Position numbers and translations under genes: made by a program. Positions 1-7,010 of a stretch of DNA of 12,514 nt are shown here, piece by piece. Below the pieces are notes generated by a model. It was not told where the DNA came from, did no database searches, and was given only the letters and a program-made list of their open reading frames with translations. This stretch comes from Gemmatimonadales bacterium (GTDB lineage: Bacteria; Gemmatimonadota; Gemmatimonadetes; Palauibacterales; Palauibacteraceae): contig DAOVWI010000056.1 in assembly GCA_030636765.1 (NCBI GenBank), positions 1-12,514 on the forward strand, read 5' to 3'. Numbering within the stretch: the stretch's first letter is position 1; each line of letters starts with the position of its first letter.

Positions 1-1
1 G

Positions 2-166
2 GGGCGAGAGCGTCTGCTGGACTACGTCTTCCTCTCCGCCTCGGAGACCGAGGATGTCAAGGTGATCGGAGATCTGGCCGCCTCGGTGTCCGCCAGGGAC
101 CTGCCGGGGTCCCCCGAGGTTCGTCTCGAGAGGTTGTTGCGGTCCGTTGAGCGAGCTCGGCGTTAG
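2..166 (+). CDS. PTS mannose/sorbose-family IIB subunit, C-terminal end (partial)
   Basis: An open frame enters from the left edge and ends at TAG 164-166, giving 54 residues that begin GRERLLDYVFLSASETEDV and end SVERARR. The YVFLS segment, followed by an acidic helix and a DLPGSPEVRLERLL tail, resembles the C-terminus of mannose/fructose/sorbose-family IIB domains. In those proteins a Tyr-hydrophobic strand and a late 'D-x-P-x-x-x-x-x-x-L' strand close the fold. IIB accepts a phosphoryl group from IIA on a histidine and passes it to the sugar moved by IIC/IID. That histidine lies upstream of the window and cannot be checked. The following IIC frame opens inside this gene, with a 20-base overlap. 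The family call rests on a short tail plus the strong IIC-IID context. Confidence 0.68.
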   Translation, partial: GRERLLDYVFLSASETEDVKVIGDLAASVSARDLPGSPEVRLERLLRSVERARR

Positions 167-839
167 CGTCGGCCTTTGGGCCGTGCTGGTGGTGGTGGGG
201 GCCGCGTTGGGGCTCGACGCCGCTTCCTGGCCACAGGTCATGATCTCACGCCCCATCGTCGCTGCGACCATAGGCGGAGCTTTGCTGGGGGACGCGTCAT
301 CGGGATTCCTGGTCGGAGCCATACTCGAGCTTCTCGGCCTCGGCCACACGCCGTACGGTGCCGCCGTGTATCCGGAGACGGGCCCGGCGGGGCTGGTCGC
401 CGGCGCGGGGCTGGCCGCGAGCGGCGGCAGCGGATTGGGGCCGCTGCTCCTGGCAGTCGCCTGCGGGTGGATCATCGGGTGGGTGGGGGCGGCCACCGTT
501 CGCCTCCAACGGAGGATCAACGGATACTTGGTGGCGAACCTCGCCGCCGCGGCCCCGTACCGGCTCGAGTGGCGGCACCGAATGGCCATGACCATCGACG
601 CGCTGCGGGCCGGTGCGCTCACGGCTGCCTTTGCGGTCCCGGTCATGATCCTGGTGAAGTTGGTCTCCGGATTGCCGATGGGCGGAGCCGCGCTGCCGGC
701 GGCCTCCGCGGTCCTTCTGGTGGCGATCGCTCTAGCCGGCGGTGTCGGGGTCAGGGTCATGGGGGGAGGCCGGATCGCCCCTCTGCTGTTCGGAGCGGGT
801 GGGGCGGCGGCGGCGCTGCTGATACTCCTGACAGGGTGA
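147..839 (+). CDS. PTS mannose/sorbose-family IIC membrane subunit
   Basis: This 230-residue, very hydrophobic protein is the sugar-translocating IIC subunit of the mannose/fructose/sorbose PTS family, an inner-membrane partner of IID. The N-terminal pattern is diagnostic: a Leu/Val-rich helix, GLDAASWPQ and MISRPIVAATIGGALLGD (residues about 22-50), then a GAILELLGLG helix and an Ala/Gly-rich YGAAVYPETGP segment. Further helices lie near residues 95-118, 152-172, 180-202 and 208-228. It is somewhat shorter than E. coli ManY. The start is a TTG at 147 inside the end of the IIB gene. It is the only start that keeps the whole first helix, and a weak GAGAGG lies 13 bases upstream, so coupling to IIB translation is likely. 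The IID gene begins 7 bases after the stop. Sugar specificity cannot be read from the sequence. Confidence 0.88.
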   Translation: MSELGVSVGLWAVLVVVGAALGLDAASWPQVMISRPIVAATIGGALLGDASSGFLVGAILELLGLGHTPYGAAVYPETGPAGLVAGAGLAASGGSGLGPLLLAVACGWIIGWVGAATVRLQRRINGYLVANLAAAAPYRLEWRHRMAMTIDALRAGALTAAFAVPVMILVKLVSGLPMGGAALPAASAVLLVAIALAGGVGVRVMGGGRIAPLLFGAGGAAAALLILLTG

Positions 840-846
840 GATAGCT

Positions 847-1587
847 GTGGAGCCGACGCGGTCGGACGGTGTTTCTTCGTTCTTGAGGTGCTTCGCGGTG
901 CAGGGATCGTGGAACTATCGCACGCTGGTGGCGGGAGGACTGACGAACGCGATGCTGCCACTTCTGCGGCGCATCTATGCGGGAGACCCGGTGCGTCTGG
1001 CGGCGGCGGTTTCGCGTCACCTGGAGCCGTTCAACGCTCACCCGTACCTCTGTGCGATGGCGGTGACCGCGCTGGCGCGTCTGGAGGCGACCGGGGTCTC
1101 CCCCGAGAGGATCATGCGGTTCCGCACCGCTCTGCGCGCTCCGCTCGGAGCGGTGGGCGACGAGCTCGTGTGGGCCGGTTGGCGGCCGTTCTGCGCGCTG
1201 CTGGCGATAGTTCTCTTCACTCTGGAAGGGAGTCCGTGGGTGGCGACGCTGTTCTTCCTTCTTCTTTACAACGTCGGGCACGTGTACCTCCGTGGTTGGG
1301 CCTTTCGGCGCGGCTGGAGCGCCGGATTCGACGTGGGTAAGGCTTTGCAGGAGGCGCCGTGGAACGGCGCGACCCACTGGTTGACCGTGCTCAACGCCTC
1401 CCTGGTGGGTGCGGCCGTGGTACTCGTCGCGTGGAGCACTCCTGCCACGACTCTCCTGCGTTGGGAGGTGGTGCTTGCCCTGGTGGCGGCGGCCGCCGTC
1501 GGATACGCGCGGCCGGGACTCGGCGAGCGGGTAGCCGCGACGCTGCTCATCGCGGCGCCGGTAGTTCTGCTTTTCCTGGGCGGATAG
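847..1587 (+). CDS. PTS mannose/sorbose-family IID subunit
   Basis: This 246-residue IID subunit forms the membrane sugar channel with IIC. Family marks include the N-terminal 'R-x-F-A-V-Q-G-S-W-N-Y' (residues about 14-25), which matches the conserved Q-x-SWNYER-like block. LLRRIYAG, then HLEPFNAHPYLCAMAVTALARLE (the conserved FN-x-HPY block) and the APLGAVGDELVWAGWRP segment, equivalent to the usual GPLAGIGD loop, follow in the expected order. The C-terminal third carries three hydrophobic stretches ending in VAATLLIAAPVVLLFLGG. At 246 residues it is shorter than ManZ (about 280). The GTG start at 847 has a GGTGAG six bases upstream, within the end of the IIC gene. HPr follows 10 bases after the stop. 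The family assignment is firm; whether this permease transports a sugar or mainly serves regulation is unknown. Confidence 0.9.
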   Translation: MEPTRSDGVSSFLRCFAVQGSWNYRTLVAGGLTNAMLPLLRRIYAGDPVRLAAAVSRHLEPFNAHPYLCAMAVTALARLEATGVSPERIMRFRTALRAPLGAVGDELVWAGWRPFCALLAIVLFTLEGSPWVATLFFLLLYNVGHVYLRGWAFRRGWSAGFDVGKALQEAPWNGATHWLTVLNASLVGAAVVLVAWSTPATTLLRWEVVLALVAAAAVGYARPGLGERVAATLLIAAPVVLLFLGG

Positions 1588-1597
1588 GACGCGCGTC

Positions 1598-1960
1598 GTG
1601 ACGGAAGGCATGATCGAGGCCGCGCGACACGTGAGCGTGACGAACCGATACGGGTTGCATGCCCGGCCGGCCGCGGAGTTCGTGAAGGTCGCCTCCCGTT
1701 TCGAATGCGACGTATGGGTAGAGAAGGACGGACTGGAGGTAAACGGCAAGAGCATCATGGGAGTGCTCATGTTGGCGGCTGAATCTGGATCGACGCTCCG
1801 CCTGAGGACGGTCGGGGAGGACGCCGAGTCGGCGCTCGAGGCGCTCGTCCGTCTGGTGGAGCGAGGTTTCGGTGACGGGGGAGCGGACGAAGACGTGGTG
1901 GGCGAGGAGGTCACGCGGGACGGCGCAAGCAGCGACGCGGACCTGGAGACGTCTCGGTGA
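1598..1960 (+). CDS. ptsH: Phosphocarrier protein HPr with acidic C-terminal tail
   Basis: HPr relays the phosphoryl group from Enzyme I to the IIA component in the cytoplasm. The active-site motif GLHARPA places the phospho-accepting histidine at residue 21 from the GTG start. The VNGKSIMG motif places serine at residue 52, the site used by HPr kinase in organisms that have HprK. The spacing of 31 residues equals that between His15 and Ser46 of classical HPr. The HPr fold should end near residue 90. The remaining 30 residues are rich in Asp, Glu, Gly and Ser and are an extension absent from ordinary HPr of 85-90 residues. GTG 1598 is preferred because AGGA at 1586-1589 lies 8 bases upstream; ATG 1610 is the alternative. 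The stop overlaps the ptsI start as GTGA, implying coupled translation with Enzyme I. Confidence 0.95.
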   Translation: MTEGMIEAARHVSVTNRYGLHARPAAEFVKVASRFECDVWVEKDGLEVNGKSIMGVLMLAAESGSTLRLRTVGEDAESALEALVRLVERGFGDGGADEDVVGEEVTRDGASSDADLETSR

Positions 1961-3723
1961 GCTGGCGCTTGCACGGGATCGGCGCGTCGCCTGGCCGGGC
2001 CTTCGGTCCTGCCTTGCGAGTCGAGTGGGACATCGTCTCCGTTCCGCATCGGACGATCAGTCCCGAGGAGGTCGACCTGGAGATCGAGCGGTTCCAGGGC
2101 GCCCGCTCTTGGGCGAAGGAGCAGATCTGGCGCCTCCAGGCGGAGACTAGCGAGCGAATCGGACCGGTCGAGGGCAAGATCTTCGAGGCCCAAGCGATGA
2201 TGCTCGATGACCCGGACCTGGTCGGAGGAACGGCCTCGTACATCCGCGAGAACTTCCTGCCGGCGGAGCGTGCGTTCGATTGGAGGCTCCTTGAGTTGCG
2301 CTCGCGCTTCGCGGACACGGCGCACGTGATGGCCCTGGATCGGCTGGCCGATCTCCGGGACATCCGGTTCCGCGTCCTCTCGCGCCTTCTTGGGCTGGCG
2401 GAGGGCAGCGTGCTGAGCTCCTTGCCGGTGGGCGGTTGCATCCTCCTGTTCGACGAGCTGACCCCCAGCCTCGCCGTCGGACTCGGTGACAAGGAGGTGC
2501 GGGGACTTCTCACGGCGACCGGATCCCGCGCCTCACACTCGGCCGTGATCGCTCGCTCGCTGCGGATCCCGTGTGTGGTCGGAATCGGCCCTGACCTGGA
2601 CGAGGTGCAGGATCGGGCGCCCGTGATCCTGGACGGCGCCACCGGTAGAGTGATCGTGGAGCCCACGGAGACGGAGAAGGACACGTACCGGCGCTCCGAC
2701 GTGCAGACGACCGCGCGGAAGCGGCGGCTCGAGGAGCTGGCCCACCGTGTCACTCTGACTCGCGACGGCGAACGGGTCGTCCTGCAGGCGAACCTCGACC
2801 AACCCGACGATGCGGCGGGAGCCCTGGAAGTCGGGGCGGAGGGAGTGGGGCTCTTTCGCTCGGAGTTCCTGGTCATCGGTCGGCGAACGATCCCGAGCGA
2901 GGACGAGCAGTACGAGGCGTACCGGCAGGTGGCGGAGGCGTTCCCCCGTCACGGCGTGACGCTGCGCACCTTCGACATCGGCGGCGACAAGTTTCCGATC
3001 TTCCTGTCGATGCCGATGGAGGAGAATCCGTATCTCGGCTGGAGAGCGATCCGAGTCTGCCTCGATCTGCCGGATCTGTTCCGCAATCAGCTCCGCGCGG
3101 CCGTCAGGGCCGCCGCGCACGGCCGCGTGCGCATCCTGCTGCCGTTCATCGTGGCGTCCGACGAGATCCGGCGTACGAGGGAGATCCTTGACGAGGTGAG
3201 CGCCTCGCTCGATGTGCCGCCGGAGGAGCCGCTGCCGCTGGGGATCATGATCGAGACCCCCGCGGCCCTGGAAACCGTCGACCTGCTGGCCCCGCACGTC
3301 GACTTCCTCAGTCTCGGCACGAACGACCTCACGCAATACGCCCTGGCCGTCGACCGGGGAAACGCTCGGCTCGTGGACCTTTTCGATCCACTTCACCCGG
3401 CGCTCTTCCGGATGTACGGCCGACTGATCGAGGCGGCCGGGACGCAAGGGATCGACGTCGGCGTGTGTGGCGACCTGGCGGAGGACCCGATCGGCGTGGT
3501 CGCTCTGCTCGCGCTCGGATATCGCAGGTTCAGCCTGGCCCCTCCCTCCCACCCGGAGATCAAGGAGGTCGTCCTCGGCGTCTCCGCCAGCGATCTCTCG
3601 GGGGTGATGAAGGGGCTGGCGAACGCGGATCAACCGAGCGATATCCGTGGTCCTTTCCGACGGTATCTGGAGGAAACGCTTCCCGAAGTACCGGAACTGT
3701 TGGCCCGCTTGTCCGCCGTATAG
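1957..3723 (+). CDS. ptsI: Phosphoenolpyruvate-protein phosphotransferase (Enzyme I)
   Basis: Enzyme I takes phosphate from phosphoenolpyruvate and passes it to HPr. The 588-residue length is typical. The N-terminal domain opens with GIGASPGRAFG. The swivelling histidine is His194 in GSRASHSAVIARSLRIP. The PEP-binding barrel shows GVGLFRSEFL, then R337-TFDIGGDK, ENPYLGWRAIR, GIMIETPAALE, the GTNDLTQYALAVDRGN block from residue 454, and FDPLHPAL. The catalytic cysteine is Cys504 in VGVCGDLAEDP. The usual residue after CG in that loop is Glu (CGE) and here it is Asp, a conservative change. The GTG start overlaps the ptsH stop by 4 bases. The motif order matches sugar-type Enzyme I, and no GAF domain is present, so it is not the nitrogen-type PtsP. 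Its placement with HPr and IIB-IID suggests this is the cell's dedicated PTS energy-coupling pair. Confidence 0.97.
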   Translation: MSWRLHGIGASPGRAFGPALRVEWDIVSVPHRTISPEEVDLEIERFQGARSWAKEQIWRLQAETSERIGPVEGKIFEAQAMMLDDPDLVGGTASYIRENFLPAERAFDWRLLELRSRFADTAHVMALDRLADLRDIRFRVLSRLLGLAEGSVLSSLPVGGCILLFDELTPSLAVGLGDKEVRGLLTATGSRASHSAVIARSLRIPCVVGIGPDLDEVQDRAPVILDGATGRVIVEPTETEKDTYRRSDVQTTARKRRLEELAHRVTLTRDGERVVLQANLDQPDDAAGALEVGAEGVGLFRSEFLVIGRRTIPSEDEQYEAYRQVAEAFPRHGVTLRTFDIGGDKFPIFLSMPMEENPYLGWRAIRVCLDLPDLFRNQLRAAVRAAAHGRVRILLPFIVASDEIRRTREILDEVSASLDVPPEEPLPLGIMIETPAALETVDLLAPHVDFLSLGTNDLTQYALAVDRGNARLVDLFDPLHPALFRMYGRLIEAAGTQGIDVGVCGDLAEDPIGVVALLALGYRRFSLAPPSHPEIKEVVLGVSASDLSGVMKGLANADQPSDIRGPFRRYLEETLPEVPELLARLSAV

Positions 3724-3769
3724 TGGGCGAGTACCTTCACGCGCTTCTCCAAATAAGACAGGGAGCGCC

Positions 3770-4924
3770 ATGACGCCGAGGATACATCTCTTCACCTCCG
3801 AGTCGGTTACGGAGGGGCACCCCGACAAGGTCGCGGACCAGGTATCGGACGCGGTCCTGGACGCCATGATCGGAGAGGATGAGGTTGCGCGTGTAGCGTG
3901 CGAGACGCTCGTGACGACGGGCCTGGTCCTCGTGGCGGGCGAGGTGACGACGGAAGCATACGTGCACCTGCCCGATGTCGTGAGGGAGACGCTCCGGGAG
4001 ATCGGCTACGACGACCCGGAGCTCGGGTTCGACTGCGACAGCTGCGCGGTCCTCACGTCGATCGACAAGCAGTCGCAGGACATCGCGTTGGGCGTGGACT
4101 CCGGTGGTGCCGGAGACCAGGGGATGATGTTCGGATATGCGACCGACGAGACCGACACCCTGATGCCCCTTCCGATATCGCTGGCTCATCGGCTCACCCG
4201 GCGGCTCTCCGAGGTCCGCAAGCACGGCCTGCTCGACTGGCTGCGGCCGGACGGCAAGTCGCAGGTAACGGTCGAGTACGAGGACGAAACGCCACGGCGG
4301 ATCACGACGGTGGTGATCAGCGCCCAGCATCACCCGGATATCGGTCGAGCCGAGCTCGAAGAGGAGCTCCAGCGAACGGTGATCGAGCCGGTGCTGCCTG
4401 CCGGGATGTGCGAGCAGGCCATGCGGTGCTATATGAACCCGACCGGCCGCTTCGTGGTCGGCGGGCCTCAGGGCGACGCGGGGGTTACGGGCCGCAAGGT
4501 CATCGTCGACACCTACGGTGGTGTAGGCAGTCACGGCGGAGGCGCGTTCAGTGGGAAGGACCCGACGAAGGTGGATCGGTCCGCGAGCTACGCCGCTCGC
4601 TGGGTGGCCAAGAACCTGGTCGCGGCAGGCCTCGCGAGACGGATCGAGATCCAGCTTGCCTACGCGATCGGTGTGGCCGAGCCCATATCGATCATGCTCA
4701 ACAGCTACGGCAGCGGCGTCGTGCCGGACGAGGAGTTGGAGCGGTGTGTGGGAGAGGTGTTCGACCTGAGGCCCGTGCAGATCATCAAGCAGCTTCGGCT
4801 TCGCCGGCCGATCTTCCGCCGGACCGCAGCGTACGGGCACTTCGGACGGGAGCCGGATGAAGAGGGCGGCTTCAGCTGGGAGGTGACCGACAAGGTCGAC
4901 GATCTGAAGGGCTTCTTCGCATGA
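3770..4924 (+). CDS. metK: S-adenosylmethionine synthase
   Basis: This cytosolic enzyme makes S-adenosylmethionine from methionine and ATP, releasing phosphate and pyrophosphate. The 384-residue length matches the bacterial family. Visible motifs are FTSESVTEGHPDK (GHPDK at residues 16-20, ATP and Mg binding), GAGDQGMMFGYAT (GDQG at 115-118), VGGPQGDAGVTGRKVIVDTYGG, and the phosphate-binding glycine loop GGGAFSGKD at 256-264 followed by PTKVDRSASYAARW. The frame stays open upstream to 3647, but that extra part overlaps the end of ptsI in another phase and resembles no MetK sequence. The ATG at 3770 gives the canonical N-terminus and has GGGAG 4 bases upstream. A 46-base gap separates it from ptsI, so co-transcription is possible. 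ahcY follows 73 bases later, linking synthesis of the methyl donor with disposal of its by-product. Confidence 0.97.
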   Translation: MTPRIHLFTSESVTEGHPDKVADQVSDAVLDAMIGEDEVARVACETLVTTGLVLVAGEVTTEAYVHLPDVVRETLREIGYDDPELGFDCDSCAVLTSIDKQSQDIALGVDSGGAGDQGMMFGYATDETDTLMPLPISLAHRLTRRLSEVRKHGLLDWLRPDGKSQVTVEYEDETPRRITTVVISAQHHPDIGRAELEEELQRTVIEPVLPAGMCEQAMRCYMNPTGRFVVGGPQGDAGVTGRKVIVDTYGGVGSHGGGAFSGKDPTKVDRSASYAARWVAKNLVAAGLARRIEIQLAYAIGVAEPISIMLNSYGSGVVPDEELERCVGEVFDLRPVQIIKQLRLRRPIFRRTAAYGHFGREPDEEGGFSWEVTDKVDDLKGFFA

Positions 4925-4928
4925 GATG

Positions 4929-4957
4929 CGGCCCTCGCGGGAGACACGCGATGGCCG
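4929..4957 (+). other. Strong hairpin in the metK-ahcY gap
   Basis: An inverted repeat begins 5 bases after the metK stop. Bases 4929-4933 (CGGCC) pair with 4953-4957 (GGCCG), then after one mismatch 4935-4939 (TCGCG) pair with 4947-4951 (CGCGA), leaving a 7-base loop (GGAGACA). That is ten base pairs, nine of them G-C. No T-run follows, so it is not a standard intrinsic terminator. It could mark RNA processing, protect the metK mRNA end, or modulate the level of ahcY relative to metK. Hairpins arise by chance in GC-rich DNA, so function is unproven. I compared the gap with the SAH riboswitch pattern and it does not fit. Confidence 0.4.
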
Positions 4958-4997
4958 ACCGAACCGATATGTCGAGCGGATAAGTGAGGGACTACAA

Positions 4998-6338
4998 GTG
5001 AGTCAGACGAAAGCTATCGAGTACGACGTGGCGGACATGAGCCTCGCCGATGAGGGCTGCCTGCGGGTGCAGTGGGCGGAGCGGTTCATGCCCGTGCTGC
5101 GACAGATTCGTGAGCGCTTCGCGGAGGAGCGGCCGTTGGAGGGCTTGCGTGTGGCAGCCTGTCTCCATGTGACGACGGAGACCGCCAACCTGATGCTCAC
5201 CCTGCAGGCGGGCGGCGCCGACACGGTCCTGTGTGCCTCGAACCCCCTTTCCACCCAGGATCCCGTCGCGGCGTATCTGGTTACGAAGGGCATCGGTGTG
5301 TTCGCGGTGAAGGGTGAGAACGACGATCGGTACTACGAGCACATCCGGGCGGCGCTCGAGTATCGCCCCCAGATCACGATGGATGATGGAGCTGATCTGG
5401 TCGGCTCGCTGCACATGCTCGCGCTGCAGCGTTACGATGATCTCGCTCCGGTGCTGCGGAGCTGGAGCACCAAGCTCTCCGAGGCCGAGAGGGTTGAGGT
5501 CGTCGAGGGCGTCCTCGGCTCCACCGAGGAAACGACCACGGGCATCATCCGGCTGCGCGCGATGGCGGCCGATGGCATCCTCCGTTTTCCGGTGATCGCC
5601 GTGAACGACAGCTACACGAAGCACCTCTTCGACAACCGGTACGGCACAGGCCAATCGACGCTGGACGGTATCCTGCGCGCCACCAATATGCTCCTTGCCG
5701 GCGCGACGGTCGTCGTGTCCGGGTACGGATGGTGTGGCCGCGGTGTAGCGACGCGGGCGCGCGGCGCCGGCGCCAACGTCATCGTCACGGAGGTCGATGC
5801 GCTCCGAGCGCTGGAGGCCACGATGGACGGATTTCGGGTGATGCCGATGCACGAGGCGGCGCCGCTCGGGGACCTGTTCATCACCCTCACGGGCGACATC
5901 CGGGTGATCCGGGAGGCAGACTTTCTCGCGATGAAGGACGGTGCCATCGTCGCGAACTCGGGGCATTTCGACGTCGAGATCGATATCCCGGCGCTGGAAC
6001 GGGTCTCCGACAGCGGGCCGCTGCAGCTCCGACCGCTTGTGGAGGAGTACGTGGTGAACGGCAAGCGGGTTGTTCTGCTCGCTCGCGGCCGGCTCATCAA
6101 CCTGGCGAGCGCGGAAGGCCATCCGGCGAGCGTCATGGACATGTCTTTCGCGAACCAGGCCCTGGCGGCGGAGTATCTACGGCGCATGGGCTCGACGCTC
6201 ACAGCCGACGTTCACCGAATCCCGGCGGAGCTCGATCAGGAAATCGCGCGGCTCAAGCTGGCGTCGATGAGCATCGAGATCGACACGCTGACGGAGGAGC
6301 AGGAACGCTATCTTTCTTCGTGGGATCAGGGCACGTAG
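4998..6338 (+). CDS. ahcY: S-adenosylhomocysteinase, archaeal/Thermotoga type
   Basis: This NAD-dependent enzyme reversibly splits S-adenosylhomocysteine into adenosine and homocysteine, removing the product inhibitor of methyltransferases. The 446-residue protein carries the expected active-site set: His57 (CLHVTTETANL), Asp129-Asp130 (MDDGADL), Glu177-Glu178 (STEETTTG), Lys208 and Asp212 (NDSYTKHLFDNRYG) and His323 (NSGHFDVEID). The Rossmann loop is GYGWCGRG at 242-249, in place of the GYGDVGKG of common bacterial and eukaryotic enzymes. GYGWCGRG, RYGTGQSTLDGI and the ending LTEEQERYLSSW are hallmarks of the Thermotoga/archaeal branch. That branch lacks the C-terminal Lys/Tyr segment (KPDHYRY-like) that reaches the neighbouring subunit's NAD. 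Upstream in-frame codons exist to 4926, but GTG 4998 has GAGGG 7 bases before it and begins where homologues begin. The stop abuts the next gene's ATG with no gap. Confidence 0.95.
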   Translation: MSQTKAIEYDVADMSLADEGCLRVQWAERFMPVLRQIRERFAEERPLEGLRVAACLHVTTETANLMLTLQAGGADTVLCASNPLSTQDPVAAYLVTKGIGVFAVKGENDDRYYEHIRAALEYRPQITMDDGADLVGSLHMLALQRYDDLAPVLRSWSTKLSEAERVEVVEGVLGSTEETTTGIIRLRAMAADGILRFPVIAVNDSYTKHLFDNRYGTGQSTLDGILRATNMLLAGATVVVSGYGWCGRGVATRARGAGANVIVTEVDALRALEATMDGFRVMPMHEAAPLGDLFITLTGDIRVIREADFLAMKDGAIVANSGHFDVEIDIPALERVSDSGPLQLRPLVEEYVVNGKRVVLLARGRLINLASAEGHPASVMDMSFANQALAAEYLRRMGSTLTADVHRIPAELDQEIARLKLASMSIEIDTLTEEQERYLSSWDQGT

Positions 6339-6920
6339 ATGGACGCCGGCATGACCAACGGTAGCTCCATGACCGAGGTGACCGTCGCGAGCCTCGGACT
6401 GGACAAGTCGTCGAACACTCCCGTGGTCATACTGAGGGAGAGCGGCGGAGAGCGACTTCTGCCGATCTGGATCGGTCCCGGCGAGGCGAGCGCGATCGCG
6501 ATGCAGCTGGCAGGGATCAAGTTCTCACGGCCCCTGACGCACGACCTCTTCACGACCATGGTCCGCGGCCTGGGCAGCGAGCTCGTCCGCGTTCTGATCA
6601 CCCGGGTGGTTGAGAACACCTACTACGCCTCGCTCATCCTTCGGCGCGATGGCGAGTTCATCTCGGTCGACTCACGGCCGAGTGACAGCATCGCTCTCGC
6701 CTTGCGGGCGGACGCGCCGATCTTCGCCGACGATGAGCTGCTCGAACTCACGGCCATGGAGATCGAGGAGGCCGGCTTCGACGAGACGAGCTTCGAATCC
6801 ACGGATGTCGTCGAGGCGGTCGAACCGGGCTCCTCGCCGGAGGACCCGGGAAACGGGGAGCAGCTCCGAGAGTACCTGAAGAGCTTGAATCCGGAAGACT
6901 TCGGCCGCTTCAAGCCGTAG
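6339..6920 (+). CDS. Bifunctional nuclease (BFN/DUF151) family protein
   Basis: This 193-residue protein belongs to the DUF151 or 'bifunctional nuclease' family. The core runs from about residue 12 to 140: VASLGLDKSSNTPVVILRE, the LPIWIGPGEASAIA block, the RPLTHDLFTTMVRGLG block and the most diagnostic segment VDSRPSDSIALAL starting at residue 110. Members described in plants have DNase and RNase activity, but for most bacterial homologues the true substrate is not known, so a nuclease role is inferred from the family name only. An acidic linker (about 141-170) leads to a C-terminal LREYLKSLNPEDFGRF motif. ATG 6339 directly follows the ahcY TAG and has AGGG 7 bases upstream; ATGs at 6351 and 6369 are alternatives. 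It is probably co-transcribed with ahcY, with no obvious metabolic link. Confidence 0.9.
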   Translation: MDAGMTNGSSMTEVTVASLGLDKSSNTPVVILRESGGERLLPIWIGPGEASAIAMQLAGIKFSRPLTHDLFTTMVRGLGSELVRVLITRVVENTYYASLILRRDGEFISVDSRPSDSIALALRADAPIFADDELLELTAMEIEEAGFDETSFESTDVVEAVEPGSSPEDPGNGEQLREYLKSLNPEDFGRFKP

Positions 6921-6970
6921 CAGGTCGCCGAAAAGCCCCGGCGGGCCGCGTTACGAACGCCACGTCGGTC

Positions 6971-7000
6971 TTGCCTTCCTCCCTGGGCCACCGTTACAGT
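6971..7000 (+). promoter_or_regulatory. Possible sigma70-like promoter for the B12 operon
   Basis: TTGCCT at 6971-6976 (four of six matches to TTGACA) is followed after 18 bases by TACAGT at 6995-7000 (four of six matches to TATAAT). Transcription would start near 7006-7008, just before the first bases that pair in the riboswitch aptamer (7011-7018), so the position is sensible. The matches are weak and this GC-rich organism may use other sigma factors. The stretch 6921-6970 contains nothing else I can support. Confidence 0.3.
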
Positions 7001-7010
7001 CCCCGCGTAC

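Noticed and set aside
757..2325. Long open frame on the minus strand (522 codons) across IID, HPr and ptsI, and similar long minus-strand frames at 2533-3867, 3737-4840 and 8199-9398
   Set aside because: They lie opposite firmly identified genes, are rich in Arg/Pro/His/Gly with no recognisable motif, and are expected by-products of high GC at the third codon position.
3647..3769. N-terminal extension of metK
   Set aside because: It overlaps the ptsI 3' end in another phase and has no resemblance to MetK; the family N-terminus starts at ATG 3770.
4926..4997. N-terminal extension of ahcY
   Set aside because: GTG 4998 has a well-spaced GAGGG and fits homologues; the extra 24 residues are Arg-rich translation of the spacer hairpin.
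4925..4997. SAH or SAM riboswitch before ahcY
   Set aside because: The gap is short and lacks the conserved core of the SAH element and of known SAM riboswitches; only a plain hairpin is visible.
6922..6950. Intrinsic terminator after the DUF151 gene
   Set aside because: A weak CGCCG/CGGCG hairpin occurs near 6926-6942 but no T-run follows.
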